Shown: positions 16,305 to 25,799, counted from the stretch's first letter. The stretch is 64,000 nt of DNA from Berkiella_A sp050252335 (GCA_050252335.1 JBFWLB010000001.1:62001-126000); one strand, 5' to 3'. The notes: a model not told the origin generated them from the sequence alone. Program-made: numbers and translations.

Positions 16305-18383
16305 GTGCGTCAATATAAAAAATTAGCCTATGTCTCGTTGACTGCTGTGGTTTGTTTAGTGGGTTGTCAAAAATCAGGACAACAAGCTTGGTGGAATAAA
16401 GAGAGTCATAAAAAAGTGGCTCAGACACAAAGCAACAAGCAACCTTCCATTGTGGTTGGTGATGATGTGGCTGCCACGCCTTCAGATCCGGTTGCACCCA
16501 ACGTTTTAATGAAGCCCAAAGCTAAAACGAAGTGGTATTTATTTAGTGCAGCGCCTACCCATCCTAATCCTGTTCCTGATGTCAGTAGAAGACCTGTGAG
16601 CTTTGCGGATTGGTGGAAGTCTAAATATATTGCTGATGTCACGGTAACCCCTTTTTCAAATGCTCAAAACGCTTGGTGGCCAGGGCATTGGGGCTTAGGG
16701 TGGTTTCGAGGTGAAAAAGATCTCGATATGACCTCTCATGAATCCATTTATGCCCAAGCAAATCAATACTTCAAAAGAGGCAAAGAAGCTGATTTAGTAA
16801 GAGCTTTTGATCTTTATACCGAAGCCGCGAAAATGGGTAATAAATTTGCACAAAATCAGTTGGCAGATATGTATTATCATGGTTTGACCGTAGATCAAAA
16901 CTATGAAAAAGCAGCTTTTTGGTATTTGAATGCAGCAGAGCAAGGCTTAGCACAAGCACAGCTCACAACGGGTTATCTCTTTAAAGAAGGCAGAGGGGTT
17001 CCTAAAAATTACGATACTGCACTGTATTGGTATCAGTGTGCATTACAAAGTGGGGCAGACGAAGCTCTCATTAAAATAGGTCAACTTTATCAAGCATGGG
17101 CTAGGAACTATCAAGATTTAACAAAAGCACAAGCCTATTACCAGCAAGCAGCAGATAGAGATATGGCTGAAGCGAAGTACCGGCTTGCGTATTTGTATGC
17201 AACAAATGATGTGTTAGGTCGAAACTATCCTAAGGCGATTCGTTTATATGAAGCAGCAGGTGATCAAGGTTATGCAGATGCATGGGCTGAATTAGGTGAA
17301 ATGCATTTAAATGGTATAGGCGTTGCTCAGAGCAAAAGGCGTGCTTATCACTGTTTCTTGTTAGCTGCAGAAAATGGTTCTGCAAAAGGTGCTTTTAATT
17401 TAGCCGTTATGTATGAAATAGGGGATGGTATTGAGCAAAGCTACAAGAAAGCTTTTCATTGGTATCGCGTTAGTGCCGACTATGATTACCCTTATGCAGC
17501 ATTCAGACTGGGTGAAATGTACGCAACGGGTCAGGGCGTTCTTCAAGATTATGGATTGGCAAATTACTGGTATAAGATTGCTGCCAGCTGGAATTTGATG
17601 ACGGCGCATGTACGTTTGGCCGATCATTATATGATTGGACGTGGTTTACCTCAAAGCGATAAGGCGGCTTTTGAACATTTTCATGACGCAGCATTGTTAA
17701 ATGATCCCTATGCGCAATATATGGCGAGCATCATGTACCTCAGAGGTATTGGTACATATCATGATTTAGAAAAATCAGTTTATTGGCACAAAATGGCGGA
17801 TAAACAAGCTGGTAATGCGGCAGCAAAATACAGAATTGGTCGTTTATACCAATTTGGTACTGGTTTTGATAAAGATGTTACAGAAGCCATTCAATGGTAT
17901 GAACTCTCTGCAAAACAAGGTTATGCCCTCGCCCAAAATGAACTGGGCGAATTGTATTACAAAGGAAAGGACGTTAATCGAAACTATAAATTAGCTATGA
18001 ATTATTTTAAGCAAGCGGCTAACCAGCGCTTTCCATTAGCTTACTATAATATTGGTTTGATGCATTACAATGGTCAAGGTACAGCTTTAAACCGTAAATT
18101 AGCATTCAATTGGTTTAGTAAAGCGGCTAAAATGGGTGCTGAATATGCGCAATACAGAATAGCCAGTATGTATTATGAAGGTTCTGGTGTTAAAGAAGAT
18201 AAAACCAAGGCCTATGGTTGGTGGTCAATTTCTGCAGATAGCCGACTTGAGAATATTCAAGAGATGCTACAAGCTATCCTCTATGATATGAAACCCAATG
18301 AAATAGAGCGTGCCTTAGCGACATCTAAGGAATATCATCACCACTATAAGAATCATAACCTCATCGAGGAGAGTAATACCTAG
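16305..18383 (+). CDS. Sel1-repeat lipoprotein
   Basis: 692 aa. An N-terminal lipoprotein signal, with Cys21 in the LVGC lipobox, anchors it to a membrane. A ~120-residue low-complexity, Trp-rich linker is followed by about 13-14 Sel1 repeats (typical units: AQNQLADMYYHGLTVDQNY, AAFRLGEMYATGQGVLQDY, AYYNIGLMHYNGQG). Sel1 solenoids bind proteins; Legionella relatives (EnhC, LpnE) act in host-cell entry and trafficking. The GTG start follows AAGAGGGAATG; the ATG within that site meets an early stop and cannot be used. Function beyond a scaffold role is inference. Confidence 0.85.
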   Translation: MRQYKKLAYVSLTAVVCLVGCQKSGQQAWWNKESHKKVAQTQSNKQPSIVVGDDVAATPSDPVAPNVLMKPKAKTKWYLFSAAPTHPNPVPDVSRRPVSFADWWKSKYIADVTVTPFSNAQNAWWPGHWGLGWFRGEKDLDMTSHESIYAQANQYFKRGKEADLVRAFDLYTEAAKMGNKFAQNQLADMYYHGLTVDQNYEKAAFWYLNAAEQGLAQAQLTTGYLFKEGRGVPKNYDTALYWYQCALQSGADEALIKIGQLYQAWARNYQDLTKAQAYYQQAADRDMAEAKYRLAYLYATNDVLGRNYPKAIRLYEAAGDQGYADAWAELGEMHLNGIGVAQSKRRAYHCFLLAAENGSAKGAFNLAVMYEIGDGIEQSYKKAFHWYRVSADYDYPYAAFRLGEMYATGQGVLQDYGLANYWYKIAASWNLMTAHVRLADHYMIGRGLPQSDKAAFEHFHDAALLNDPYAQYMASIMYLRGIGTYHDLEKSVYWHKMADKQAGNAAAKYRIGRLYQFGTGFDKDVTEAIQWYELSAKQGYALAQNELGELYYKGKDVNRNYKLAMNYFKQAANQRFPLAYYNIGLMHYNGQGTALNRKLAFNWFSKAAKMGAEYAQYRIASMYYEGSGVKEDKTKAYGWWSISADSRLENIQEMLQAILYDMKPNEIERALATSKEYHHHYKNHNLIEESNT

Positions 18384-18393
18384 TCTCGTCTTA

Positions 18394-18541
18394 TATACCC
18401 ACAACAGATGATTCTCTGGTTAGGTGGCGAGTGTTCGAGCAGTAGGCGTGTATACGAAATACATGACTATTGTGAGAGGCACGAAGCCAACAACGCCGAC
18501 ATTGTGCCCTTTACGGGTAAGACTCATCTGTGAAGGGTATA
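18394..18541 (-). repeat. R2 dispersed palindromic element, copy C
   Basis: TATACCCACAACAGATGA at the left and TCATCTGTGAAGGGTATA at the right form the outer stem. It is longer than copy B by about 20 bases near the right end. Begins 11 bases after the stop of the Sel1 gene. Relative to copy A, the core CC/GG pair has become AG/CT, keeping the stem. Confidence 0.85.
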
Positions 18542-18603
18542 AGTATGAAGAACTAATTCATGGGAGGCTTGGCTTTGCGTGATTAGTAAGGAGCCAAGTT
18601 TTA

Positions 18604-19914
18604 ATGACCGTTCAAGAACAATTTATGTTAGATAATTATGATTTCTCCAAACGCTCAGCCATAAAAGCTGCTAGCGTTTGGGGCTTAGCTGCTATTTTTT
18701 ACTTCTATGAATTAATGCTACTTGTTTCTCCAAGTGTGATGCATAACGATTTGATGCTTGCCTTTAATACAGGTGCTGAACAACTCGGTAATTTAGCGGC
18801 ATTTTATTACTACGCTTATGCCGCCATGCAGATCCCTGTTGGATTATTAATGGATAAATATGGTCCCCGTATATTACTGACAATTGCATCACTGTTTTGC
18901 TGCTTGGGGAGTATTATCTTTGGCACAGCCACAGAATTATGGATGGCTGAGTTAGGGCGTTTTGTCATGGGTATTGGTGGTTCATTTGCTGTTGTTGGAT
19001 GCCTAAAGTTAGCCTCCCTTTGGTTTCCGGTAAATCGCTTTGCTTTACTAACCGGTCTTATGGTCGCCATTGGAATGATGGGGGGCGTATTAGGAGAAGG
19101 ACCTGTTGCTAAATTAGTGATGCTTTATGGTTGGCGTCATACGGTATTCCTGGGGGCGGGATTAGGCGCTGTATTGAGTGTCATTATTTGGTTTGTTATT
19201 TCTGATTTACCATTCAACAATATGCCTTTTAGGCAGATGCAAAAAAATTATCCTATTTTAAAAGGATTGTTGATAGTGATGCGTTCGCCCCAAGTATGGC
19301 TAGCCTCTCTCTATGCGGGCCTTATGTTTGTGCCCACCACTGGCTTTGGTCAATTGTGGGGTGTGCCTTATTTTGGTGAACGCTTTAATCTCAGCAAGGA
19401 TGCGGCAGGCTTATTAACCTCCATGATCTTTTTTGGCTGGGCTGTTGGGGGGCCATTTTATGGATGGTTGTCAGATAAAATAGGACGACGTCAAATACCA
19501 ATGGGCGTTGCTGCGATCGCAACGGTATGTGTGATGTTTGCCATTTTATATTTACCCGTTTCTAGAGAATGGATGTATGTTCTCATGTTTTTATTAGGCG
19601 CATTTTCCAGTGGCTTTATTCTTGCTTTTTCGATTGTACGCGAGATTAATGCACCAATTCTAACAGGTACAGCAATTGGTTTTATTAATACCTTGAATAA
19701 TGCCAGTGGTGCCTTAGCGCAGCCTATTGTTGGAAAAATATTAGATAATTTGTGGGATCGCTCTGTGAATGCAGATGGCAGCCCCATCTACAGTATAGAT
19801 GCATACAACACAGCATTAATGTTTCTGCCAATTTGTTTATTAATAGCCTTTCTTTTAGTGCCCTTTATTAAAGAAACATTTTGCAAGCCTAAGCATAGCC
19901 CCTTGGATGAATAA
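18604..19914 (+). CDS. Major facilitator superfamily transporter
   Basis: 436 aa with about 12 membrane helices. MFS motif A is clear between helices 2 and 3 (GLLMDKYGPRILL) and repeated in the second half (GWLSDKIGRRQIP). Preceded by AAGGAG ten bases before the ATG. It resembles the MFS carriers common in Legionella and Coxiella, some of which take up amino acids from the host (Pht family), but the substrate cannot be read from the sequence. Monocistronic between R2 copy C and the convergent phosphate transporter. Confidence 0.85.
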   Translation: MTVQEQFMLDNYDFSKRSAIKAASVWGLAAIFYFYELMLLVSPSVMHNDLMLAFNTGAEQLGNLAAFYYYAYAAMQIPVGLLMDKYGPRILLTIASLFCCLGSIIFGTATELWMAELGRFVMGIGGSFAVVGCLKLASLWFPVNRFALLTGLMVAIGMMGGVLGEGPVAKLVMLYGWRHTVFLGAGLGAVLSVIIWFVISDLPFNNMPFRQMQKNYPILKGLLIVMRSPQVWLASLYAGLMFVPTTGFGQLWGVPYFGERFNLSKDAAGLLTSMIFFGWAVGGPFYGWLSDKIGRRQIPMGVAAIATVCVMFAILYLPVSREWMYVLMFLLGAFSSGFILAFSIVREINAPILTGTAIGFINTLNNASGALAQPIVGKILDNLWDRSVNADGSPIYSIDAYNTALMFLPICLLIAFLLVPFIKETFCKPKHSPLDE

Positions 19915-19953
19915 TCAAGAGGCTTTGCTTAGGTTCTGAGCTTAGATTCTGAA

Positions 19954-21207
19954 TTAGATATGTAGGGTATATTTGAAAAGATGAAAGAAGGAAATAGAAA
20001 GTAAGGCACCTGCAGGTAGTGTGACTATCCAAGACATCAAGATCGTCCGAATGACATTTAAATTCAGTGCGTTGATTCCTTTTGCCAGTCCCACACCTAA
20101 TACTGCTCCCACGAGGGTATGGGTCGTTGAAATGGGAAGCCCTGTGCCGGAAGCCATAACGACGGTAATGGCTGCAGCAAAGGTTGCAGCAAAACCTCTA
20201 GTAGGTGTCAGTTCAGTGATACCAGAGCCTACAGTTGCAATAACCTTGTGACCATACATAATCAAGCCAAGCACGATCCCCAAAGAACCAAGCAGTAAGA
20301 TCCAGACAGGTATTTCTTGTGCTTCGGTAATTTTTCCGCTAGTGACCAATTGTTCGATGGCTGCTAGAGGACCAATCGCATTGGCAACATCATTTGAGCC
20401 ATGTGCAAAAGCCATGGCACATGCAGTAAAGAGCATCAAGATAGCGAACACTTTTTCAACATTGGCATAATGAAAATGTTGATTATCACTAGGACTGTCT
20501 TTAATTCGACGGATAAAAAATTTCCCGATGAGCACAAGCCCTAAGCCAAAGAAGATGGCTATCACCCAGGCAATATAATTAGGTAAGTCAAGACCAAGAT
20601 GATCAATGCCATTGACAAAAGTTAAAGAGGCTACGACCAAGCCAACTAAGAACATATAATAGGGGACTACTTTTTTAGCGGCCAGAAAGGGGGCGGGTTG
20701 GTTTAAGATCAATTTTTGGACACTACTATAAAGTATGTATGCCAAAATTCCGCCGAGAAGCGGTGATAACACCCAGCTAAGTGCAATATGGGACATGCGT
20801 TCCCACTCAACGGCCTCTGTTCCAAGCGTGAAGGCGGCAAAACCAACAATTGCACCCACAATCGTATGGGAGGTTGAGACTGGCCAGCCAAAGCGAGAGG
20901 CGACAATCAGCCAGGTTGCAGCTGCAAGCAAAGAGGCAAGCATGCCGAGTATCAGGATATTCGCCTCAATATCGATACTGTCCACATCAATCAGACCTTT
21001 GCGAATCGTATCGGTAACTTGGCCACCCGCAAAGAATGCGCCAATAAATTCAAAAAAAGTGGCGATGATGATGGCTTGTTTGATGGTAAGTGCTTTGGAG
21101 CCTACAGAGGTTCCCATTGCATTAGCAACGTCATTTGCGCCGACACCCCATGCCATTAAGAAACCGAAAATACTCGCGAGAATAAGATAAAACGACCAGC
21201 TGTCCAT
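19954..21207 (-). CDS. pit: Inorganic phosphate transporter, Pit family
   Basis: 417 aa inner-membrane carrier with two homologous halves. Each carries the Pit signature: GANDVANAMGTSVGSKALT near the N-terminus and HGSNDVANAIGPLAA in the second half. PVSTSHTIVGAIVGF and PISTTHTLVGAVLG are the paired re-entrant segments. It co-transports metal-phosphate with protons. It usually lies next to DUF47, which here is at 11835-12506. Confidence 0.95.
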   Translation of the reverse strand: MDSWSFYLILASIFGFLMAWGVGANDVANAMGTSVGSKALTIKQAIIIATFFEFIGAFFAGGQVTDTIRKGLIDVDSIDIEANILILGMLASLLAAATWLIVASRFGWPVSTSHTIVGAIVGFAAFTLGTEAVEWERMSHIALSWVLSPLLGGILAYILYSSVQKLILNQPAPFLAAKKVVPYYMFLVGLVVASLTFVNGIDHLGLDLPNYIAWVIAIFFGLGLVLIGKFFIRRIKDSPSDNQHFHYANVEKVFAILMLFTACAMAFAHGSNDVANAIGPLAAIEQLVTSGKITEAQEIPVWILLLGSLGIVLGLIMYGHKVIATVGSGITELTPTRGFAATFAAAITVVMASGTGLPISTTHTLVGAVLGVGLAKGINALNLNVIRTILMSWIVTLPAGALLSISFFHLFKYTLHI

Positions 21208-21586
21208 TAGATGGGCACTTCCAAAGTTAATTTTTTAACTAAATTTGTGGTGTTGATGGTACTAATAACTAAGCCTTTACCTAAGATGTCTATTATCGGG
21301 CGCAGACTAGCATGGTTTACTGGGGTGGCCAATAGCATATGTACTATTAAATTTTACACAATAATGTTTTCTTATTAAGGATGAGCATCTTACACGATAG
21401 AAAAATTTTAGAAACCCTCAACTAAATTGTTATTTAGTTGAAATTCTTTGTTTCCTAAATACTTTGAAGTCAAGATATAATTGGCTAACTTATTTTGCAA
21501 TAGAGGAGGCTTAGCATTACACTGACAGGCAGGCAATGATCTTTTTGTAGTCTCAAAATGGTACAAACATAAATGAGGCATGACCT
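21208..21586. other. 379-bp intergenic region with one perfect hairpin
   Basis: CAACTAAAT (21419-21427) and ATTTAGTTG (21432-21440) make a perfect 9-bp stem with a 4-base loop. It lies between two divergent genes, so it could belong to a leader or an unannotated short transcript. No RNA family was recognised and nothing else stands out. Confidence 0.4.
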
Positions 21587-22117
21587 ATGAAATTCTTTGC
21601 TTACGATGATAAAATGTTTTCGCCCTTGTTGCACAGTATTCTTCAAGAAGCCACATGCTTAGGTATTGCCAAAGTTGTTGGCTATAAATTGTATTTTCAT
21701 AATCGAGGTTCACAGGATCCTTCTGGAAAATGCAATTTAGTACCGGTGAGAGACTCACAAGAGTCTGTTTATGGTGTTTTATATGAGGTGGTTGCAAGAG
21801 AAAAGCATTTGCTCGATAGAGCAGGCGCATTGGGCTATGGTAATCAAGAAATTACACTCAAAGTAGAGCCTTTAATGCCAAGTGGAGAGACAGATAATAG
21901 TTCTTGTTTTGCCTTTACCTATGTTGCGCATAAAGAGAATGTATTTCAAGATTTAGTGCCTTTTTCATGGTACAAAGAATTGGTCTTAAGTGGTGCAAAA
22001 GAGCATCGTTTGCCAGAAGTTTATCTGCATTATTTGCAGCAAATAGCCTCAACACAAGATCCGAATGTCACAAGAGAATTTAAAAACAAACGCTTTTTGG
22101 AAGCCCACCTTTTTTAG
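21587..22117 (+). CDS. Gamma-glutamylcyclotransferase-fold protein with altered active site
   Basis: 176 aa. The layout matches the GGCT/AIG2-like fold: FFAYDDKM at residues 3-10, GYKLYFHNRGSQDPSGKCNLVP, VYGVLYEVVAREKHLLDRAGALGYG, then a beta strand. Two family landmarks are changed. The substrate-binding YGSN loop reads YDDK (6-9), and LDxxEG, which carries the catalytic Glu, reads LDRAGA (76-81). It is therefore probably not a working cyclotransferase. Its end overlaps the start of the DUF3025 gene by 53 bases. Confidence 0.65.
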   Translation: MKFFAYDDKMFSPLLHSILQEATCLGIAKVVGYKLYFHNRGSQDPSGKCNLVPVRDSQESVYGVLYEVVAREKHLLDRAGALGYGNQEITLKVEPLMPSGETDNSSCFAFTYVAHKENVFQDLVPFSWYKELVLSGAKEHRLPEVYLHYLQQIASTQDPNVTREFKNKRFLEAHLF

Positions 22118-22967
22118 AGATTTTAAAGGCTACGAGCCTTTAGGTGTGCTATTTGAGAGCAGTTTTGATGCGTATTCACATTTCCCAAGTATTGCAGATT
22201 ATAATCAATTAGCAACACAGATGTATGCTAAAATGGCGCTTGAAGAAGCCTATCAGGTAGCCTTTGTCTTACAGGATTTTAGTAAATCTTTTGAGAAAAC
22301 GGCTTTTATACACCGTCAAATTATGACACGCCTTAATAATTGGCATGATCTCTTTAACAATCTTTCATGGATTATCTGGCCAAAAACCAAATGGCAAATC
22401 ATTCAACGCTATTTTTCTGAAGAAAGTACACGAGAGACGGCGAATCGTAATCAAACACAAAGTTTTTTAGCGCAATTAGATGAATGCGGTTTTATTGTTA
22501 TTTCTGCTGATCCCTTGATTGCACAGCTCTCTTTTCAGCACCAATGGTCAGAATTGTTTTATCATCAAAAGAGCAGATTACAATGGATGGAAGCCTTTGT
22601 ATTTGGTCATGGTTTAATGGAAAAAGGATTAAATCCCTATATTGGCATGACAGGCAAAGCAGTTTTTATTGGTGTGAATCAAAGCTATTTTGAATTACCG
22701 ATGCAGGAGCGCCTTGCCTTTTCAGATCATATGTTATCTCAATTTGTACTTGTTGCCTCAAATTGCAATAATCCTAGAGCTTTGCAGCCATTTCCCTTTT
22801 TAGGGTTGCCGAAGTGGTGGGAAAATAATGAAGTGCTTAGCTTTTTTCAAAATACTGCCTATTTTCGGCCTATGCGTAATACTCACGCAGAATCATTTGT
22901 GTTAAACAACTTCGTAGATAAAAGCCTTTGGGGACAATGGCAATCGATTTGCCCTGATCATTGGTAA
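22065..22967 (+). CDS. DUF3025 domain protein
   Basis: 300 aa. The segment RLNNWHDLFNNLSWIIWPKT is the hallmark of DUF3025, a family of unknown function found in gamma- and betaproteobacteria. No membrane segment. The ATG at 22065 overlaps the preceding gene by 53 bases; a later start is possible, but the conserved part begins well inside either form. At the other end it overlaps the convergent mutH by 98 bases, which is unusual. Confidence 0.75.
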   Translation: MSQENLKTNAFWKPTFFRDFKGYEPLGVLFESSFDAYSHFPSIADYNQLATQMYAKMALEEAYQVAFVLQDFSKSFEKTAFIHRQIMTRLNNWHDLFNNLSWIIWPKTKWQIIQRYFSEESTRETANRNQTQSFLAQLDECGFIVISADPLIAQLSFQHQWSELFYHQKSRLQWMEAFVFGHGLMEKGLNPYIGMTGKAVFIGVNQSYFELPMQERLAFSDHMLSQFVLVASNCNNPRALQPFPFLGLPKWWENNEVLSFFQNTAYFRPMRNTHAESFVLNNFVDKSLWGQWQSICPDHW

Positions 22968-23586
22968 CCGTTACCAGTTGTTTTGCATTTGCTGCTTTAG
23001 GGCGTAATTGTAAATAGGTTCCATGGTGGGCGCTGAGCTTATCAAATTGTCCCAGTCGTATCATCTGAGTTAATTCTTCCCAATCTTTTTTCAGCGTTGC
23101 TTCTAAATGGCTGTTGGGCGCCCATAAAATGGCAGTGCCTATTTTTCTATTCAGCAAAGATAATTGTGAAGAAGCTTGGATTGGGATCCATAAAATATGT
23201 GCACATTTTCTCCATACACGTGAAAGATAAAACTCATTTTCTTGTAACGGTAAGCTTACGCGACACAAATAAGTGGATTCTTGAGGGATGCCTTGTGCGT
23301 TGATAGGAAGTGTTTTTAATTCAACGCCTAACTGTGGAAAATCAGGAAGATCTAGGTTCCCTGCCGATGCGCCAAGCGCTTTTTCTAATAGTTGACCGAC
23401 CCAACCTTTGGCGCGTAGTAGATTAGGAGGAGCCTTTTCATCAAGTTTATTTGCCAACTCACCTAATGTCATACCCGCCAAATGATGGGCACGTTCTAAA
23501 AGAATAGAGGTCGTTTCAGGTGGCGTGGGCAGTAGCTGATGCATTGCAGAAGGCATAATACAAATAAATTTGGCAAACTCTAGCAT
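22870..23586 (-). CDS. mutH: DNA mismatch repair endonuclease MutH
   Basis: 238 aa. MutH nicks the unmethylated strand at hemimethylated GATC after activation by MutS-MutL. The catalytic D-x6-E-x-K is intact: Asp82, Glu89, Lys91 in DFPQLGVELK. KGWVGQLLEKALGA and KGFYLRSCLT also match the family. The true start may be Met11 or Met15, since E. coli MutH is ~229 aa and no ribosome binding site supports the first ATG. Its presence predicts Dam methylation in this organism; dam is not in the window. Confidence 0.93.
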   Translation of the reverse strand: MLEFAKFICIMPSAMHQLLPTPPETTSILLERAHHLAGMTLGELANKLDEKAPPNLLRAKGWVGQLLEKALGASAGNLDLPDFPQLGVELKTLPINAQGIPQESTYLCRVSLPLQENEFYLSRVWRKCAHILWIPIQASSQLSLLNRKIGTAILWAPNSHLEATLKKDWEELTQMIRLGQFDKLSAHHGTYLQLRPKAANAKQLVTVTNDQGKSIAIVPKGFYLRSCLTQMILREYYA

Positions 23587-23639
23587 AAGAATAAAGGAAT
23601 ATTCAATCTTTCTGTCTTTGCAAAAACAGGAGTCTCAGT

Positions 23640-24992
23640 ATGCCAGACAAAGAACATGACCATGATCGCGCTGTATTAACGGCGCTCACAAAATGGCGAC
23701 ATACACCGAAAGAGCCAATGAGCATAGATAAGCATCATTTGTCCGTAATGAAGGCATTGACGCGCTATAAGCATTCATCTCGTTTTACAGAGGTGGCGCA
23801 AACTTCTACTCTCAAAAGTGCAGCATCAGACGATATCATGATCTCCAATGCCAAAGAGCTTGAATGGGATCGCTTAAATTTACCGCGCCCTACTCCAAAA
23901 TTACGTCACATTTTTAGTAAAGTACGAGAGTTATTTATTGCTGGCGGTGGTGGAGCGGGGCGTTCTTTACCCAAAGCTATGAGTGAAGCAGTTAAATTTG
24001 GCTTAGATTTAAGTAAAGTTGAAGTTGTGTGTGCAACCTCTGTTGGAACGATTATGGGTTTAGGCATTGTGCTCAATATGTCCACACAGGCAATGAGTAA
24101 AATGCTCGATGAAATGCCAACTGAGCAGTTTCAAGATTGGTCAGTATCTTCTATTACAGATTTTTTTCAAAACTGGGGATTGTGTGAGGGGAAATTTATG
24201 CCCAGTTATTTTAGAAAAATTATTAAACATCATTCGGGGTTGAATGATCCAAGCTTTGAAGAGCTCTATGCAAAATCACATAAGGAATTTCGTGTAATTG
24301 TTGCCAATGTGTCTAAGAAAAAAATGACAATTCTTTCTCATAAAACCACACCCAAAATGAAGGTGGCAGAGGCTGTTGGTCTATCTTGTAGCGTACCTAT
24401 TTTATACCCTCCTAAATGGTTCTCTAATGAAAAAGGTGATTTAGAAGCTTTTGCCGATGGCGGTATTATAAAAAACTATCCTTGGGGTGTGGGTAGCGAT
24501 CCAAATCGCCCCTTAGAAGAACAGCTTGGATTTATCTTTGTGAATAATAGTGCAGCTTATGCTTTAAACGATGATTCGGATAGAACCTTAATTGGGTTTA
24601 GAGATTATTTGTGTAATTTATTAACAATGGCAGTCTTTCAAGATCCCTTATGTTTGTCAGACAGTGTAAAAGCGAGAACAGTGGCCATTAGCTTAGGATG
24701 GAATCCATTGAAATTTTCAGCTACACCAGAAGAACAGCGTGGTTTAGATAAGGCAGGAAAGCAAGGTACGCGAAGACTGGTAAAGCAGATTTTAAAATCG
24801 ACCTATCATGTAGATGCAAATGATTATATACCACAGATGAAAGAAAAGCTTGTAGAATCGATTGTAATGACGCCCGTAGCAAAGCAATGGGTTCCCAGGT
24901 TTGCACGCAAAAAATCAACAAATATTGAAACAGAAAAAATAGATGTATCAAACAATAAAGGTGGCTATTCATTACGACCCAGAATTGTATGA
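23640..24992 (+). CDS. Patatin-like phospholipase, possible secreted effector
   Basis: 450 aa. The patatin fold is shown by an oxyanion Gly loop AGGGGAGRSL (101-110), nucleophile elbow CATSVGT with Ser134, and Asp273 in FADGGIIKN. Ser134 and Asp273 would be the catalytic dyad. The elbow has Ala in place of the first Gly of GxSxG. KVAEAVGLSCSVPILYPP is another family segment. A ~90-residue His/Lys-rich N-terminal extension precedes the domain, and there is no signal peptide. Legionella VipD-type patatins are injected by the Dot/Icm system; whether this one is secreted cannot be told from the sequence. Confidence 0.8.
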   Translation: MPDKEHDHDRAVLTALTKWRHTPKEPMSIDKHHLSVMKALTRYKHSSRFTEVAQTSTLKSAASDDIMISNAKELEWDRLNLPRPTPKLRHIFSKVRELFIAGGGGAGRSLPKAMSEAVKFGLDLSKVEVVCATSVGTIMGLGIVLNMSTQAMSKMLDEMPTEQFQDWSVSSITDFFQNWGLCEGKFMPSYFRKIIKHHSGLNDPSFEELYAKSHKEFRVIVANVSKKKMTILSHKTTPKMKVAEAVGLSCSVPILYPPKWFSNEKGDLEAFADGGIIKNYPWGVGSDPNRPLEEQLGFIFVNNSAAYALNDDSDRTLIGFRDYLCNLLTMAVFQDPLCLSDSVKARTVAISLGWNPLKFSATPEEQRGLDKAGKQGTRRLVKQILKSTYHVDANDYIPQMKEKLVESIVMTPVAKQWVPRFARKKSTNIETEKIDVSNNKGGYSLRPRIV

Positions 24993-25088
24993 TGAGAGGA
25001 AATGTTATGAGCTATAAATATCTTCAGAATAATGATATGCTCAGCGTTTTTACGGCTATGCATAGATAAAATTATCTGAGGAATATGT

Positions 25089-25799
25089 GTGACGCACCTT
25101 GTAACATCTAAAGTGGGTATTCCTGATGAATGGACATCCCTTATTGGAGCTGAATTTGACAAGCCCTACATGAAAGCGCTGAGAGCTTTTCTTCGTCAAG
25201 AAAAAAATCAAAAAAAATATATATACCCTAAAAGCAGTGAAATATTTAGCGCTTTTGAATTAACGCCACCTGAAAAAGTGAAATGTGTTATTTTAGGTCA
25301 AGATCCCTATCATGGTCCTGGACAAGCGCATGGGCTTTGCTTTTCAGTCAAGCCAGGCGTTGCTATTCCGCCCTCGTTGCTAAACATTTATAAAGAGTTG
25401 CAAGCCGATCTACAAATAAAGCCAGCCAAACATGGCTGTTTATTATCATGGGCAGAACAGGGTGTATTTCTATTAAACAGTGTATTAACGGTGGAGAAAG
25501 GTTTAGCAGCCTCTCATCAAGGTCAAGGATGGGAAACCTTAACTGACAAAGTGATTGAGCAACTCAATTTGCAACCTCGTGCCATTGTCTTCGTTTTATG
25601 GGGCGCCTATGCACAAAAAAAAGGACAAGTGATCGATACGCAAAGACATCTAGTGTTGAAATCTGTGCATCCTTCACCCTTATCTGCAAATCGAGGTTTT
25701 TTAGGTAGTCGGCCTTTTTCAAAGATTAACGATTTTCTGATAAAAACAGGACAAACACCGATTAATTGGCAGTTACCCGAACAGGTTGAGAGCATTTAA
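25089..25799 (+). CDS. ung: Uracil-DNA glycosylase, family 1
   Basis: 236 aa. Removes uracil from DNA to start base-excision repair. Both signature motifs are present: GQDPYHGPGQAHGLCFSV with the catalytic Asp, and HPSPLSANRGFLGSRPFS with the catalytic His and the minor-groove loop. GTG at 25089 is chosen because TGAGGA lies a few bases upstream and no better start exists. Another DNA-repair gene close to mutH. Confidence 0.97.
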   Translation: MTHLVTSKVGIPDEWTSLIGAEFDKPYMKALRAFLRQEKNQKKYIYPKSSEIFSAFELTPPEKVKCVILGQDPYHGPGQAHGLCFSVKPGVAIPPSLLNIYKELQADLQIKPAKHGCLLSWAEQGVFLLNSVLTVEKGLAASHQGQGWETLTDKVIEQLNLQPRAIVFVLWGAYAQKKGQVIDTQRHLVLKSVHPSPLSANRGFLGSRPFSKINDFLIKTGQTPINWQLPEQVESI

